Assembly (NCBI GenBank): GCA_905331475.1
Contig: CAJNYU010003584.1
Span: forward strand, 1-64,000
Source: Rotaria socialis
Taxonomy: Eukaryota; Rotifera; Eurotatoria; Philodinida; Philodinidae
Length of the DNA: 64,000 bases
Direction of reading: 5' to 3'
The translations under genes and the position numbers were made by a program. Positions within the stretch are counted from its first letter, which is position 1. Each line of letters begins with the position of its first letter. Below the pieces are notes generated by a model. That model ran no database searches. It was not told where the DNA came from and was given only the letters and a program-made list of their open reading frames with translations. Below are positions 25,940 through 40,200 of the stretch, one piece after another.

Positions 25940-26891
25940 TTATGAAAAATAGTAGTGTTCCGTTTACATATATTAGCTTTTTATATAATGTATTAAGAGT
26001 CTTTTAGTCTAATCATTATTTGATCAAGTGAACTCTAGCTTATTATGATAGATGTTATCAAAAAAATTGATAAGCCTATTTGAAGTAATCTAAGCATATA
26101 ACAATTCTCATATTTCAGACAAATATGTGCTCTTTTTGATGAGTAATTTCTCTATGATGATCTGAAAGTTCTTTTTTTTATCGTTCAACTTATTAGTATT
26201 AATTGCAAGTTTTACTTAGAAGATCATTTTTTTAAAATTAAGCTCGATTGTTTTTTATTCCTATGAATTTTCGTATCGGCCAATTTTCGTAGACCCATCA
26301 CACCCACATCCTCAAGAATAAACTTGATATATTAATCGTAAAAGATGATCATCTTTAGTGCAATCTAAATATTGATCTGAACTTCATGATAATGAATTAA
26401 ACAAAATTGATTGTTCAAAGAAAATAGATAATTCGCTTGTTGATGTAGAGTTTTAATCGTCAGTTGATTTAAATTTTAATGGTAATAACAGTGTATTAAA
26501 TCTTCAAGATATTAATGAATTTATAGTGATCTTTATTATAATACTCTGAGATGATCTGAACAAATTAAAAATAAAACTTTATATCTAAACATAAAATGCA
26601 TAATGTTATTGATTTGAGTGGTATGGTTTGATAATAGTTCATGTAAATTATTAATTAAAGAATCGCTTATTATACAAGCGCATCAACCATCGTTAAACCG
26701 CACAATACACTTTATACCACTACATATTTATCTAGAAGTGATAAAAGAAAGGCGCTTACCAGGAATACGAAGAATATATAAACGATATTGAATCAACTGT
26801 ATACAATTTATATATATCTATAATTTTCTTTCTTTTCATCCTTTCTTTTTCCCTTCAATAGTTTATTCTAAATTCATTTATACTTATTTCA

Positions 26892-26922
<31 letters not shown>

Positions 26923-28295
26923 TTCTGTTCATTGCTCTTTTTGTTCTCTGTTTCTCTTTCGGTTTTAATAATTCTCTCTGAAATAAATCTTACTCTTCTC
27001 GTTTTTAAATTTATCTTTATTAAAAGGTTTATTTTATTTCACTTTAATTGAAAATTTATATATTAACAAGTCTGATTTACTGCAGATATTGTTGGCAATG
27101 GTAGTTTAACTAGTCGAAACGTTGAAATAAAAAAATAGAGCATACAAAATTTTAATAAATATTTTGAATATTTTATTGGATAACAATTATGTTTGAAAAA
27201 GTTACTGTCATCTATTTATGTTTAATTGATTCCTCACCAATTTGGCTTGTATAGAAATCATCAATATAAAAGCAATTTTTCCTCGAAAATATTTTTGGTT
27301 TTATCTAATCATACAAGAGATATTCGGTCCGGTGCTGAACCCTACATTCTTTTAGCAATATTCATTCTTTCCCATAGTAACATTCTATTAAGAATTTCTT
27401 TTTATGATCAGTTTTCTTGAGCGTGTGGGTGTGAATTTAAAAAATATCTGCACCCATGCCACAACAACTGTAAAAAGATGTTGCATCTAGTAAGAGAACT
27501 ATCAGTTTTTCATCACTTGATATATAATACTAAGTTTGGTGATCACATACATATATTCTACCACTTGTATGAAATTGTTTTTTTGAAAACGACCGAATAT
27601 ACAATAACAAGAAAAACGGAGAACGAATATGAGAGGAAGGGACTGTACTTTACTGCTTTCTACTGCCTCAAATAGCAATCAACTATTTATAGGACTACTA
27701 AATGGATGGAGAGAGAGAGAGAGAGAGAGAGCGCATGAAGAAAAAGAAAAAGTCCACACTCAATTACGATGCACTTCTATTTAATAATGTAACTGACTTT
27801 ATCTGAGACTTCGTATACATATAAATGTAAAAATAATCGTTTCGATTTTTTGTTTGTGTAGACAGCTCAATGATATCCATCACATTCATATTTTTTTAAT
27901 ACCTATTAGAACATGTGATACATCAATAGAGTCGTTCTCGGCTACAATTGTATTTGATTGCAAAACATATCATTCTAGCTGATCAGATAAATACTGTATT
28001 TTTTGTGATACTTCATTAGTACAGTATGAGAGTGCAGAAATTATATCACATTTGCGGACAATGAGTCAGACATGTTTATGCAAGTAGTCGTGCATGTAAG
28101 CACATTGGCCTTAACACACTGATATTAGGATAAGTGAAAAAAGAGAACGACGATAATGACGCTCTATTGCAATCGTTTGTTTTTTTTATCTATCATAAAA
28201 AGCCTGCATCCGTTACACGCGTCACAAACGAATCTTTCCAATCATACACGTAATTATTTACTCTCTTCATCGTTTACCATCGCTTGTAGGTAGCT
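25940..28295. other. Gap without a supported gene
   Basis: Very AT-rich, with (CT)n at about 26889-26914 and (GA)n at 27708-27731. Two C-A-rich/G-T-rich telomere-like words occur, CACACCCACATCCTCAAG (26299-26315) and CTTGAGCGTGTGGGTGTG (27416-27433). The 64- and 65-residue frames at 27226-27675 look like chance. Confidence 0.4.
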
Positions 28296-31200
28296 ATGAC
28301 TCAATCACCGACTGACATAGTGCCTAATAAATCTCAATTCTCTACTGGTCCCACGTGTTCATCACATACATGTGTCACATTTCACATAGATGAGACACAT
28401 GAGTCATCTGTGGAAGCCTATAGAAAACAGCCAACAAGAAACAATTCTCCAGAACCCTTTGTTGCTAATGAAATACGATCATGGTCTTCATTTACTAATG
28501 GCTCAGTTGTTAAACAAGTTCTTGGCGAGTTCGATAAAAAAGCATCGAATAAACGGCTACAACAAATGAATGCTTATCGAACTTCAAAAGCACAAGAGAA
28601 AAGGTCAAATCGTTCTCGATCGGCACTGATTGATCGAAAGAAATACTATTATCGTCGTCATAGTAAATTGACATGCTATTCATTCTGTGGTACTATGTCT
28701 AATGTTAATGAAATCTTTACATGCAAACAATTTCTTCGGGGTCATCCCTGCCTGCAAACGTTATTTATTTTTATTGATTCATGCTTCCGCGGCATGGGAC
28801 AAGTGATGTTTGCCAATAATCCTCTCTCGGGTTTCGTGAGTTCAGGACAGAATTATATTTTTGATAGTTTATATTAGTCGCTATATAACCAAAACTGGAA
28901 CATAGGTTTGAGAAGTCTAATAAAATTGACTTTAGGATACATTGATAACCCAGACAGAAGAGTCAGTCTTCACTACTATATATGAAAAGTCAATCTAAAT
29001 CATAAGTTTAGTTGTTATCGAATTTATATTTCTGTGCTGACATTCCAGAACAATGAAGATGAATTTTCTTTAAAATTTTATATCATGAACATTAGCTGCA
29101 TACTTCACTAATGACCCATTACCTTATATTAATGTAGAAATCTTATTGTAAAGATCTTTTCGATTCCGTTACTATTTCCAACTGTAGGATATTTACATTT
29201 ATACTATAAAGTTTCAATGTATTGCCATTTTTTCAATATAGGTGATTACAATTGGTTTAATGGTGGGTCAGTGGCAACTGGCCTTGTATGGTCTATTTGG
29301 AACAATTGTATCAACATTAACAGCCCATATTATAGGACTTGATTACCGTTCGATTCGTGCTGGTCTCTATGGATATAATGGTTGTTTAACAGCCATGGCT
29401 ATCGCTCATTTCTCATTTGGGCCTAATTCTGCGCAAAGTATTGTACCGATCGCGTTGATGAGTGCTTGCTCTTCGATCTTCCTTGTGGCCATTGGAAAAA
29501 TACTTGTCGACCGATTGGGTCTCTCACCATTTACATTTAGCTCTCAGTTGTGTTCATTTATATGGCTATTAGGTGCATTGAAATCTCGATACTTTTTTGT
29601 GAATGGAACATTTTGGGCACCTGAATCCTTCACGACATTTGCTGAAAAACTCAATTTATCAAATATGACAGCTGTACGATATTCATCAATCGATATTGTG
29701 ATTGGATTTCCGACAAGTATCAGTGAAATCTATTTTATCGATAGTGCCTGGACCGGTATCATTATACTTGTAGGCATATTAATTTGTTCACCAGTACTAG
29801 CATTCTTTGCTTTATTCGGTGCAATAACTGGGCAATTGTCAGCAGCGTGCTTGTTAGGGCTTCCAACAAAAGCCATTCATATGGGTTTGTGGGGCTATAA
29901 TTCGGCATTGGTGTGCCAGGCACTAGGAGGTATGTTTTTCGTTCTAAGTGGCTGTCATATATGGCTTTTTATACTATTCGGATCTGTACTGACTGTTCTC
30001 GTTCAAGCTGCCATTTCTACTTTGTTTTCTCCTATTGGAATGCCTGCACTTATGCTACCGTCTACACTCATATGTTGGATGTTTTGTCTGATGGCTGGAT
30101 CAAGCAAAAACATGGTAGCTGTCAAATTGACAGACATAAGCATTCCTGAAGAACATCTACGACGTTTTCGATTGACAAATCTAGTTAAAACACATTTTGA
30201 ATTTCTTAATAATCTATCGACAATATTGGAAAAAACCGGACACGACGAAGATATTTCAGTTGAAGATCTTGCAAAGATCGAAGCCGAATTTGTACCGATT
30301 CTTTTGTGTTCATATGCTCATCAAAATGATTTACGAAATCTGAAGACACTATTAAATGAAGGAGCCGACGTTAATTCTACAGATTATGATTTACGTAGTC
30401 CCTTACATTTAGCAGCTTGTGCTGGGAATACGGAAGTATGTCTCATGCTGATTAGAATGTTTCGGGCTAATGTCAATATGATCGACGAGTTTGGTGGAAC
30501 ACCATTATACGATGCGTTTTGTCATGGGAATTTTCACTTGATTTCATTTCTTTATGCATTGGGCGCAAGAATGCCGGTCGACAAGGCGAAAGAATTGACT
30601 TTCTATTTGTGTGTTTTTGCATTCGAAGGCAATTTGGAAGCAGTGCAATATTTAATTGCATGTGGAGTGAATCCGAACTTGACCGACTATAATGGACGAA
30701 CAGCGTTACATTTAGCTGTTTGTAGCAATCATATTTCTGTGGTAAAGTATTTAGTTGAGGAGTGTAATAGCTCTTTAACAATTGTAGACGTTTACTTGCA
30801 AACTCCAATTCAAGAAGCTCGAAGTTTACCTGATACGCACATTGCTAATTATCTTCAGCGGTGGAGGGACAATTCATCAAAAATAACGACAACACAAGAA
30901 TTAGATCGAATACTGGAAGATATGTTAGATCAATATGATAATGATGGCCCAGAAGAAGAAGAAGACGGAAAAGATGAATCGTTCATCAATCATTCTTCAG
31001 TTAGTATCGAAGAAAGTTTATTACCAGCTCTATTTTGTACTGCTGCAGCCGAAGGAGATGTACGACAAATGGCTGACTTTCTCGAACAATTTCCTGAGTT
31101 TTGTGTAAACAGTGTTGACTACGACTTTCGATCGGCCGCTCACGTCGCTGCTGCCGAAGGTCAACTACGGAGCATACAATTTTTATATCAATATTCATAT

Positions 31201-31695
31201 TCAAGAAAACAGGATTTAAGTTGGATATATCGAGAAGATCGATGGGGATTTACGTCCATTGAAGAAGCCTTTCGCTACGGACATTATGAAGTGGCTAATT
31301 ATCTTATAGAGTGCGTGAGGAATGGTGAAAAAGTTAATACGACCGATATTGCCCGACGACGATCTTCCACGATAAAGCCTGTGTTGGCATCAATGAATCA
31401 ATGGAGAAAAGTCCTTCGTTTTGCTACATTGGCTTCTGAAAATGAAGCAGAACTGATCAATGGTCTTTTAGCGAGTGGTGTATTTTCGCCATTGGAATTA
31501 TATGCTGATTATGATGGACGATCACCTATGCATTTTGCTGCGGCCAATGGCAATTTAGATGTAATCAAAGTATTGCTGCGCTACGGCTATGATGGCAAAA
31601 CACACAAAGATCGTTGGGGTAATTGTGCACTAGATGAAGCAAGACGAAAAAAATTCGCTGAAATTGTCGACCTTTTAAACGACGACATTGTTTAA
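28296..31695 (+). CDS. Urea transporter (SLC14-like) fused to an ankyrin-repeat tail
   Basis: Exons 28296-28835 and 29242-31695 join in phase 0 (NNPLSGF|VITIG) to give 997 residues; the 406-nt intron is long for this window. Residues 1-155 are a polar, basic cytosolic leader. Residues 157-490 are a complete urea-transporter fold with both half-repeats: GMGQVMFANNPLSG, GLYGYNGCLTAMAI, then GQLSAACLLGL, GLWGYNSALVCQALGGMF, and the closing ISIPEEHLRRF. These align with human UT-B (GLYGYNATL, GLWGFNSSL, TYPEEN). From about 531 to the end are ankyrin repeats in three blocks separated by an acidic linker (EEEEDGKDE). Each block contains a DYDxRSxxHxAAxxG unit followed by DRWG or EFGG. Known animal urea transporters, as far as I recall, lack ankyrin repeats, so the tail may anchor or gate the channel. 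Confidence 0.92.
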
Positions 31696-32694
31696 TATTT
31701 GTTTTTGAAAGATTCAATTTTACGTGTACTCTAACTATTCCTTTTTTTTAATGCTTTTCTCTAAATAAAATAGATGGAACAGTAGAGAGAAAAATCATTT
31801 TTTTATCCATTAACTTTATTTAATTGGTTTTAGTAAAATGTGTTAGATGTTCCGCAAACTCAAGTTGCTTAATCAGACAAAACGATGGAACTGAGTTTGA
31901 CATACGTAAGTTAGGGAAATAGAGAACTACAGAACAAGTCATCATTTGAAATGTAGGTTCAAGTTACATGAATACCCATACCCACACCTCAAATTGTTAT
32001 TCTCTTTTGTGTTTGAATTTCAACTATTACAATTTGATCAAATAAAATTTGAATAAAATTATTAAGAAATTCATTCAAACATATCAAATATTGCAATTTA
32101 AATATTTCCATATAATCGATGTTATTAATGGGAATAATTATCTCAACCGTGAAAATTTTGATAAAGTAAATAATACTTTTCTTGAAATTTATTCATTCAA
32201 AATTTTCAATGAAAGAATGTATACGGTTCGATTATAGATCGAACGCAAAGTGAATAGTTGCAACTGGTTACATGATCTAGTGGAAAACAAAGATTGCTAT
32301 TGTTACATGAATGATTTTATATTAATTTTAGATATTATCGATTCAATAAAATAATTTCTCTAGTATAGATTATGATAAATGGAATGAATAGACAAATAAT
32401 ATACTGAACTATTAATCTTAATCGTACGCACGGTAATATATTTATATAGCAAGCAACAAATGAAAGTAATTCATTGGTTAGCAATTGCTCTGATCGATCG
32501 TTCCGGCCATCGAATACTGTAGTAATCGACAGAAAGACATCAGAACATGGAATCAGTAAACAGGTCCGTACTTCTCGAGTTGAGTGTGCTTATGATATTG
32601 CACGTTGTTTTTTATTCATTTTTATGTCATAACAGTTGTCTTTTTTTTAATGAGAATAATACAGCGGCTATATACTTTTAACAAAAAGAAAATC
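31696..32694. other. Gap without a supported gene
   Basis: AT-rich; a telomere-like ACCCATACCCACACCTCAA word sits at 31973-31991. No gene supported. Confidence 0.4.
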
Positions 32695-32806
32695 AAAATA
32701 AATGTGGAAACTTCGAATTTCATTCGAGAGTTATGTGTACTGCAAAAAGTGCATGGGACATATGAGTCATTCTAGAATGTTTGGACACCAAAATTATTAT
32801 GAGAAA
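32695..32806 (+). repeat. Dispersed repeat, copy B
   Basis: Matches copy A at 8511-8626 over its whole length, same orientation. It is followed by unrelated sequence that includes TTTCAGCTCAATCG and AAGAGTTATCGAATAAACAG (33100-33150), words of the type often seen in animal transposon tails. Confidence 0.8.
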
Positions 32807-33461
32807 CTTTGCAATTTGATTTCTGGATGCAGTTTTTGTGCATTTTTAGACTTTTTTCAGACAATGTTTCGTTAGAAAACTACGATTTAGTTCAAAACTA
32901 ATATCAGATTCGGAATCAGCGTTAAAAACTGAGTCGATTTAACTTATATATTTTGTGGATAATTCTGAGAAAAATATTTTGTTTGAAAAAATCCCTTGGT
33001 CAAAAATGAGAATTTTTCGATAGCTCACTCATTTCTTGACGGGTCCTTCTCATCTTCGAACTCGGCCGAGATATTGATGAGACAATTCTGTGCACAAAGT
33101 TTCAGCTCAATCGAATGTAATTGTGAAGAGTTATCGAATAAACAGACGGCTGGACACACTGACCGATTTTAGTGGTGTACTCACCTTTTTTTTTGAGTAC
33201 ACAAAAACATTTTATAGTGAAAACACTAAAACTGTTTTTTTATTAGAAATACCTTAGGTTTTTCGGTATTTTAGCTCAAGCACAGTTATTTCTAGACTTC
33301 TTTTTTCAAAAAGGTATACCAAAATGTTCAGCTCCATTATCTCTACAAGATGAGATAGTTTCAAATTACTTAAAATCATTTTTCAATCATTTGCTTAAGT
33401 AAATGCCCTAAAAAAGTAGGCGTCTTTATCTAAAAATGGCTACATTCTGTTGGAATCTGAA

Positions 33462-33507
33462 ATATAGGATTTTGTAGAGTGGAACGCACTCTACAAAACC
33501 CTATATT
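33462..33507. repeat. Perfect-stem hairpin
   Basis: ATATAGGATTTTGTAGAGT and its inverted copy (one mismatch) surround the 7-nt loop GGAACGC. It directly abuts the telomere-like word at 33509. No transcript is implied. Confidence 0.6.
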
Positions 33508-33508
33508 C

Positions 33509-33580
33509 TTGAGTGTGTGGGTGTGGGTATGGGATGATATACTACTACACACAAAGCGCACACTAACACCCACACCCTCA
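33509..33580. repeat. Inverted pair of telomere-like words
   Basis: TTGAGTGTGTGGGTGTGGGT at 33509-33528 and AACACCCACACCCTCA near 33565-33580 face each other about 36 nt apart. The unit resembles the bdelloid TGTGGG telomere repeat. Confidence 0.55.
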
Positions 33581-33728
33581 GCTCTGATGCAGAAAATCAA
33601 TCATTTCAATTCAGAAACTAATTGTTTACGAAGAACATAAAGTGAATCGACATGAATGAGAGACAGCACCCATATATATTATTATCAATCAGTAAGCTTT
33701 ATTTTGTCTATAATGTATGCAGGAAAAA

Positions 33729-34529
33729 TCAAATGTTTAGTTCACCTTTTAAATAAGTAACCGCTTTGCCCGACAACAACACTCTGTCACCCTTGTTTTC
33801 GCACCAAAGCTCGCCTTTTCGCGCCGAAATCTGTTGAGTGTGCAGCTGGGTTTTACCTAATCGTTCACTCCAATAAGGGACTAGACTGCAATGTGATGAA
33901 CCAGTAACCGAATCTTCAGGAATACCGATACTCGGTGCAAAAAATCGTGAGACAAAATCGACACCATCACCAGGAGCAGTAACAATGACGCCAAAAACAT
34001 CGACTTTGGCTAATGCCATAAAATTCGGTGACAATTGTTTGATGTCGATCTCTTTTTCATAAACGAGCATGTAGTCTCTCGCTTTATAAACTTCAACAGG
34101 AGCTATGCTGCTGTCTAATGCTGACAACAGCACATCAGGCAAATCGACTTTTGTTGCCGGACAGGCTGGAAAATTGAGAGTATAAAGAGTCTCTTCATTT
34201 TTGCGAGTAACTGTAAGTACACCAGCTTTCTTTGTCTGAAAGTTAATTTTCTCATTCATAGAAGACATTTCAGTGAAAATTATATGTGCTGTCGCTAATG
34301 TCGCGTGACCACAAAGATCTATTTCCATTTCGATCGTAAACCAACGAAGTTCATATCCATCATTGGTGGAATTTGGCACAAAAAAAGCCGTTGTAGAGAG
34401 ATTGTTTTCAGCAGCAATTTTTTGCATTAATGCATCAGGTAACCATTTGTCTAATGGGCATACTCCAGCTGGATTGCCACCAAACAATCGATCAGTAAAG
34501 ACATCGACCTGATAGATTTTAATGTTCAT
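33729..34529 (-). CDS. PhzF-family protein, bacterial-type, catalytic Glu replaced
   Basis: An intronless frame of 266 residues. The PhzF/MAWDBP fold is clear: QVDVFTDRLFGGNPAGVC at the start, CGHATLATAH, and PEDSVTGSSHCSLVPYW in the second half. The family's usual SETAF motif, whose Glu is the acid/base in PhzF isomerases, reads S-T-T-A-F here (Thr46, codon ACA), and the neighbouring WFTPxxE is WFTIEME. The enzyme may therefore be inactive or changed in role. The wording (KIAAENNL, EIDLCGHATL) recalls Bacteroidetes enzymes. Absence of introns, visibly higher G+C than the flanks, and isolation among repeats all fit transfer from bacteria, though animals also have a PhzF member (PBLD). Its usual substrate class is small isomerisable metabolites; none can be named here. 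Confidence 0.9.
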   Translation of the reverse strand: MNIKIYQVDVFTDRLFGGNPAGVCPLDKWLPDALMQKIAAENNLSTTAFFVPNSTNDGYELRWFTIEMEIDLCGHATLATAHIIFTEMSSMNEKINFQTKKAGVLTVTRKNEETLYTLNFPACPATKVDLPDVLLSALDSSIAPVEVYKARDYMLVYEKEIDIKQLSPNFMALAKVDVFGVIVTAPGDGVDFVSRFFAPSIGIPEDSVTGSSHCSLVPYWSERLGKTQLHTQQISARKGELWCENKGDRVLLSGKAVTYLKGELNI

Positions 34530-34883
34530 AGTTCAAACAACTCTAAAATTAGGAGAAAAAATTGTTGATATACATCTAACATAGACAATCTAAATCGTAC
34601 CAAAGGCTTGCTCCTCTGATCAAGCTCCTCACTCTGAGTCGGAGAAATTCTAATGAAAAATGACAGTTACAGAATAAAGAAATCTTTCTTCTCTACATGC
34701 ATCCGTTGTATTGCTTTAATTTTTGATGCAGACTTTTTTTCAAAGTTATTCTGAAACTCTTACTTGATTCGTCGTATAGAATGCCGAAATACGTATAGGG
34801 CCTGATGACTTTTATGTACAGCAGGTGCACATTGTAATAAACGAGATTGATAAGGCTTCTCTTTTTTTTCTTAGCTTAAGGTT

Positions 34884-35173
34884 CCCAGGTTGATCAAAAC
34901 GGACTCGTTTACGGTCTGTTTGTCGACGGTAAACGATGTCAAAACGGTATCTTTACGGCAGTAAATAGGCCATATTTGCCCGTAATACCTGGCGCAGTAA
35001 TACGGCACCGTAAACGGGACTGAATTTTCATGGTTTACGGCTGTTTGCGCTCCGTACTCTCATGATAATACGGTCCGTATTACTGCGCCAGATATTACGG
35101 CAAAATTTCGCCCGTAAAATAGTCGTAAAGTAACCGTCAATGGCCGTATACGGACCGTACTGTTCGACCTGGG
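34884..35173. mobile_element. Foldback MITE, ~290 bp, TACGG-rich
   Basis: Ends CCCAGGTTGATCAAAACGG and, inverted, CCCAGGTCGAACAGTACGG. An inner inverted pair, about 70 bp apart, carries the GGCGCAGTAATACGG core. The element is made almost wholly of TTTACGG/CCGTAAA words and is much richer in G+C than its flanks. No coding capacity; superfamily not assigned. Confidence 0.8.
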
Positions 35174-37125
35174 TTGTTCTTCATTTTACACAATCTATAT
35201 TGACATATATATGCGAATAATTCGCGTCTTTTCTCGTGCTTCAAAAAGAAAAAGAATGAGACGATAGCTCGTTCGCGTATACATTCAGAAGTATGAAAGA
35301 GAACTACTACATTCACAAGCAGCAATACACAAAAGAAAAGGGCAATCATTGATGTTAATATAAGGTCTTTCAACCATAATATGATATTTTTCACAATGAA
35401 TCCTAAAATCGGATCGAAACGACTTTTATTGTATCCAACAGCGTTAAGGTTTTCAACGCTATTCAAATGTCATCGTATTGTGAAACACGATTAGAATGGG
35501 TATTGAATTATACAGCAAGAAAGAAGATTAAAAAGGTACTGCTGTTATCGGGCGTTTCACTTGAGATTGTATTTAATGAAAATCAGCTTAATCTGTCAAT
35601 CTCGACTTTTCGACAATCAATTTCCTTGAAATCTGGTCGATTACATCATTCCTACTCTGTTTGCATTTTCCAACTTACTAAATAATTGACTCGACTGGTC
35701 TCACGTGCACATAGTGACAGAATAATATTTTGTGATTTTTCAAACACGGTGACACCTGTGGCAAATCTATTTATAACATTCGATAGAGCTCACCGAATTC
35801 TATTTGGAACAAGAATAGGAGTATTTGACCATGCTCCTGGGCGAATATGGTGCTATCCAGGCAGGCAGAAAATTGCTCGGACGATGCTGAAACGGGTTAA
35901 GTTATCATGTACACAGTTTAAACTCGTTTAAACCTATTGATGTATACAGTTGATATCTTTAACGCGTTTTTCATAATTTATTTTTGCAGATTTCGACAGT
36001 AAACTGTTAAAAACGGTTTATTCCATTTGTCACCAAATAAAATGCGTTATGACGATATTTTTTCGTTTTATTTTCTTACCTAGAATTAAATTATTAACTA
36101 TTTCCTAAATAAGCAGAACATTTTGCGAGAATATCATTGTGAACACATGCCGTTCGAACTAAAATCCAATGTATCAATCAAATTTTTTCAGGACAGAATA
36201 CTTTTGTACAGATTAAAATCACATTTTCCATTTCATGTTTTTAATGAAATGATTTCTGATGAGAGGATTATTTATGCAGAAACTTGTTTATATTTAAAAT
36301 TCGCAATGGTATCAAAATCGAATTTATTCGGTACACGTTTCGGAACGATAAAAAATGAATGAAATAAATCGGTTTGCAATCCTATTGTTGTAAATGAAGT
36401 AGATGAGTTTTCTGCAAAAGTGAATGTACACATATTTTTATTTCAGAAATGATCCTTGAATAAAATATAGTTACCCTTTTTATATTCTTCATTAAGAGAC
36501 ACTTAAAATAACATTTTTTTGTATTTCAATAATTTCTACAGCACTCCTTTTTCTGCTATCTGTCTGTATTTCTTTTATTTTGTACATTCAGATGACATAT
36601 GCATTGATTAATAAATGCGTAGACATTCAGAAATTTTTTCTTTCGTTCTTTCTCTTGTTTACAATGTAACACGAAAAAAAAAGAATAAAAAGAATAATTT
36701 TTTGTCCTTCCTCTCTCGAGCATTCATTCGTTTTCAATCGTATCTTTCATGTAAACATTTAAAAATCTGTGTTTACTATGAAATTGTTCTAACGTGAGTT
36801 TCGAAAAATAAAAAAAAAACAATTTATAATGCCATTAATTGCTCGATATTCAATCTCATAATTCAAACACTCAGGAAGACAAGTTACAATGGAAAAACTT
36901 GCGTCCTCTCGATCTAATCATAATTTGTTTTTTGGAAGACTGAACACTGACACTTTTATCCTATATATATAATAAGAAAAGCAGCGACAGTAAAAGTCAA
37001 AAAGTACTACTCTCGCGATTCTCCTTGATCATTTTTTCTAACTGTTGCATGGCTTCATTGATACCTTCCCCCATGATGGCAGATGTAGTTTGAAAAGACC
37101 AGCGTTGTTTTAAGATTGAGTTTTT
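35174..37125. other. Gap without a supported gene
   Basis: Several frames of 60-110 residues occur on both strands (35137-35466 minus with one hydrophobic segment; 35467-35931 plus; 36123-36362 plus), none recognisable. I do not call genes. Confidence 0.35.
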
Positions 37126-37183
37126 CGAGGGTGTGGGTGGGTGTAGGTTTTCATCTATTATGACACCCGCACCCACACCCTCA
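37126..37183. repeat. Telomere-like hairpin
   Basis: CGAGGGTGTGGGTGGGTGT and ACACCCGCACCCACACCCTC form an inverted pair about 17 nt apart. It is the cleanest of five such sites in the window and lies 24 nt before the broken fibrocystin-like fragment. Confidence 0.65.
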
Positions 37184-37206
37184 AAAAAGTATGGATCCTG
37201 ACATAG

Positions 37207-40200
37207 AAACACGAAGTCTTTCGCCCGTTGCTGTTGTCTGATAATGGTTTTATTGATTTAATTAATGGCCCACAAGATCATGGCTGGTGTAATGGTTTTA
37301 CATACCAAAAGTGTATATCAGCATTCATGTCAATAGGTCAAGCGAGACGCCATTAAGATATCTTTTTATCAAGTACAACACCAAATCATATTCGTTTTCG
37401 ATTGCTTAATGCTGGCACATCAATAAAAACATCCTTAGCTCTGCATTATGATTCATTACAACAAGTTGATGTTTATGGTAATGGCATTTATGTATCACCA
37501 ATAACATATTCATCGCCGGGTGATTCAAATTATTTTAATAGGTAAGCATTTCGATAATATCTGTCTATACAAAGACCTCCAAAATTAGTTTCGACAAGAA
37601 AGATTGATCCATCTCGGCTAGGAAACACCGTGACAGGCAAAAAGATATTTTATTTTAGAGAATAATATGAGATGAATTCTATCAACAATTTTCTTCAATA
37701 GTAAAATAGATGGTATGATCAGCAAGAAAAAATATTATAAAATCTATTGATTGAATGAATGATCAGTTATATATTAAAGTACCAGTAAATTAGTTAAAAA
37801 ACCTGTTGTTAAATTAAAAGCTATGTAATAAAATTGTAATATCAGCCAATAAATATTGATATATGATATGGACTCTTCACAAATACCATACAGTTTATCT
37901 TACGTTCTTGCCAACTTGACGAGCGTACAGCAAATTTTGATCCAAAGTTGAATGATTCAAAGCCTATCGTTACTATAGTGAATTGCTCGAGTTGACTATC
38001 GTGAATATTGGCGAATGTCCACATGCCTTTCGCTAATATTACCGAAAGTTGGGTCGACATTCGCCAATATACCCCCTGAACTCCCGGCAATAATCGGCGA
38101 AAATCATATTGGTGAAGATCGAGTATCCAAAAAAGTAGACTAAAGTGATTTAGGGTGGACTATGGCTTTGGTTGAATTTGATGAAATGAATCTAGTGGAC
38201 ACAAACAGCCACAGCCCCCACTCACACCCTTTATATAATAAACTGATCTCTTTCTCATTATTCACTGGTAATCTAAATACTAATCATTTAATCTTTAAAG
38301 TGATCATTCAAACTTTTCACTGATCATTTATAGACTATTTTACAAATCAAATATTTTGCTGCCATAGTAAAATCCCTACACCTATAAATTATAGTGCTCG
38401 AAAAATTGAAAATAAGCTTTGAGAGTCTTACTACATGTTTTTAATAAATATTTATTTTATTTTTCAAAATAGAACAACACGAAGGGCAACATTTTTAATT
38501 GACGATGCTACTGTTATCGATTTGAAAATATCTCAATTAATTGTATTGGCATTTGGTTTACCATCTACAACACCATCGGCATTCTTTACAACTAATCTTG
38601 TTGCTAATCTTGTTGCTTTACTCGGTGTTTCTCCTGATATAATTCGACGTGTTAACACTATTTCAGCAAACAATGATACGTAATCCGTTGAAATCCGTGA
38701 TGAACCACCAATGAATTTGTCTGCTAATAACAATGCATCGGATCAACTGATTGCGAACATTAATGCTAATATAATTAATCGTTACCAATCAGGTCAATTA
38801 CAAGTAGAGTGGGCAAATAATTCACTTTGTAATGGTTCAAGTTCATCAAGTGTAAGCATTCACGAACCAGGAAATTTCACAACAGTAACATTAGGCGTCA
38901 TAAGTCGACTGGTATTAGTAACTCCACCAGCATCATGCCGTTCACAATGTAGATGTGATACTCAACCGGTACTCAAGGCTTATGATGCATCGGGTAATGC
39001 TATACTAAAATTAGGTTCCGATAATCAACCATGGCAAGTTGTTGGTACTGTCTTGGGATCAGCAAACGTAAGTGTTTATGGTGCTATTGCTAATTATTCA
39101 GACGAACAAACACAATATTCAATGTTTGGTGTCACAGCAACTGGTTCATATCAAATTCAATTTTCTTTCATCACACCAAGTGACGTTAATAGGTAGAGAA
39201 AAGAAAAAAATAGATCTTCGTTATAACTCCTTTTCTTCTTGCTTTGTAGTTCATTTGTTGCTACTGTTAATTTAACAGTTACCAATCCTATACTAAGTGC
39301 TATTCAAAGTGATGATGTTTCTGTTGTTTCCAAGAATGAAACATTTAATATGACGGTTCTAATCGTTGATCAAATATCAAAAACTCGAATAGCCGATATT
39401 CATTGGGGTGGTTTTTCATGGACAGCAACAGTTTCTCTGTATACTTCATTACAATATCAAAGTAATGGCTCATTAATAGCAGCGTCAACGTCAACAGCTA
39501 TTGTTAACCTAACAGCAGGCACAGTAACAGCTACAAATTTGGAAATTACAGAAATTGGAATGTACGTGTTCAGTATGACAATAACATCATCAAATAATCA
39601 ATATTCGATTCTATTCACAAAAGGTTTGTAAAATTGAAGATTTAAAATTTTGTGTTTATTGTAACTGAATATGTGGCATTTTATAGGTAGTGTCGTGAAT
39701 AGTTTTATTGTGGATGGTAGTACTTCAGACGTAGCTGCAGTTTTGACAATGGGTGCTGTCACAATAACAACAACTGGTCAAAATGCTTTAAATGGTCAAA
39801 CCATTAGTTCATGTTCGGTTGACGATGTATTATATACTTCTAATAGTTCAAGTTCAAGTACCAGTGGCGGAAAGAACGCAGGATTAATTGCTGGTATTAC
39901 CGTGAGGGTGGTTGCCGGTGTTGCACTTATTGCTGGCGGAGTTCTTCGTACTATGAAAATTTTCATGGTTCCAACAGGTCAGCCTCTCCTTAATAATGGA
40001 CCTGATGACGCCCCATTAGTTCTAACACAACCAGAACCAACAAATGGAAATACAGCAAATTCATCAACATCCAATACGGCGCCAAATAATAATGCTAATC
40101 GGGCTCATTCACCATTGTCAACTAATTCAAATGGACAGCGAAATGTATCAGGCTTGAGTGCTGCTAGTACTATTGATCTATTTCTTTCGGGTCCGGCCAC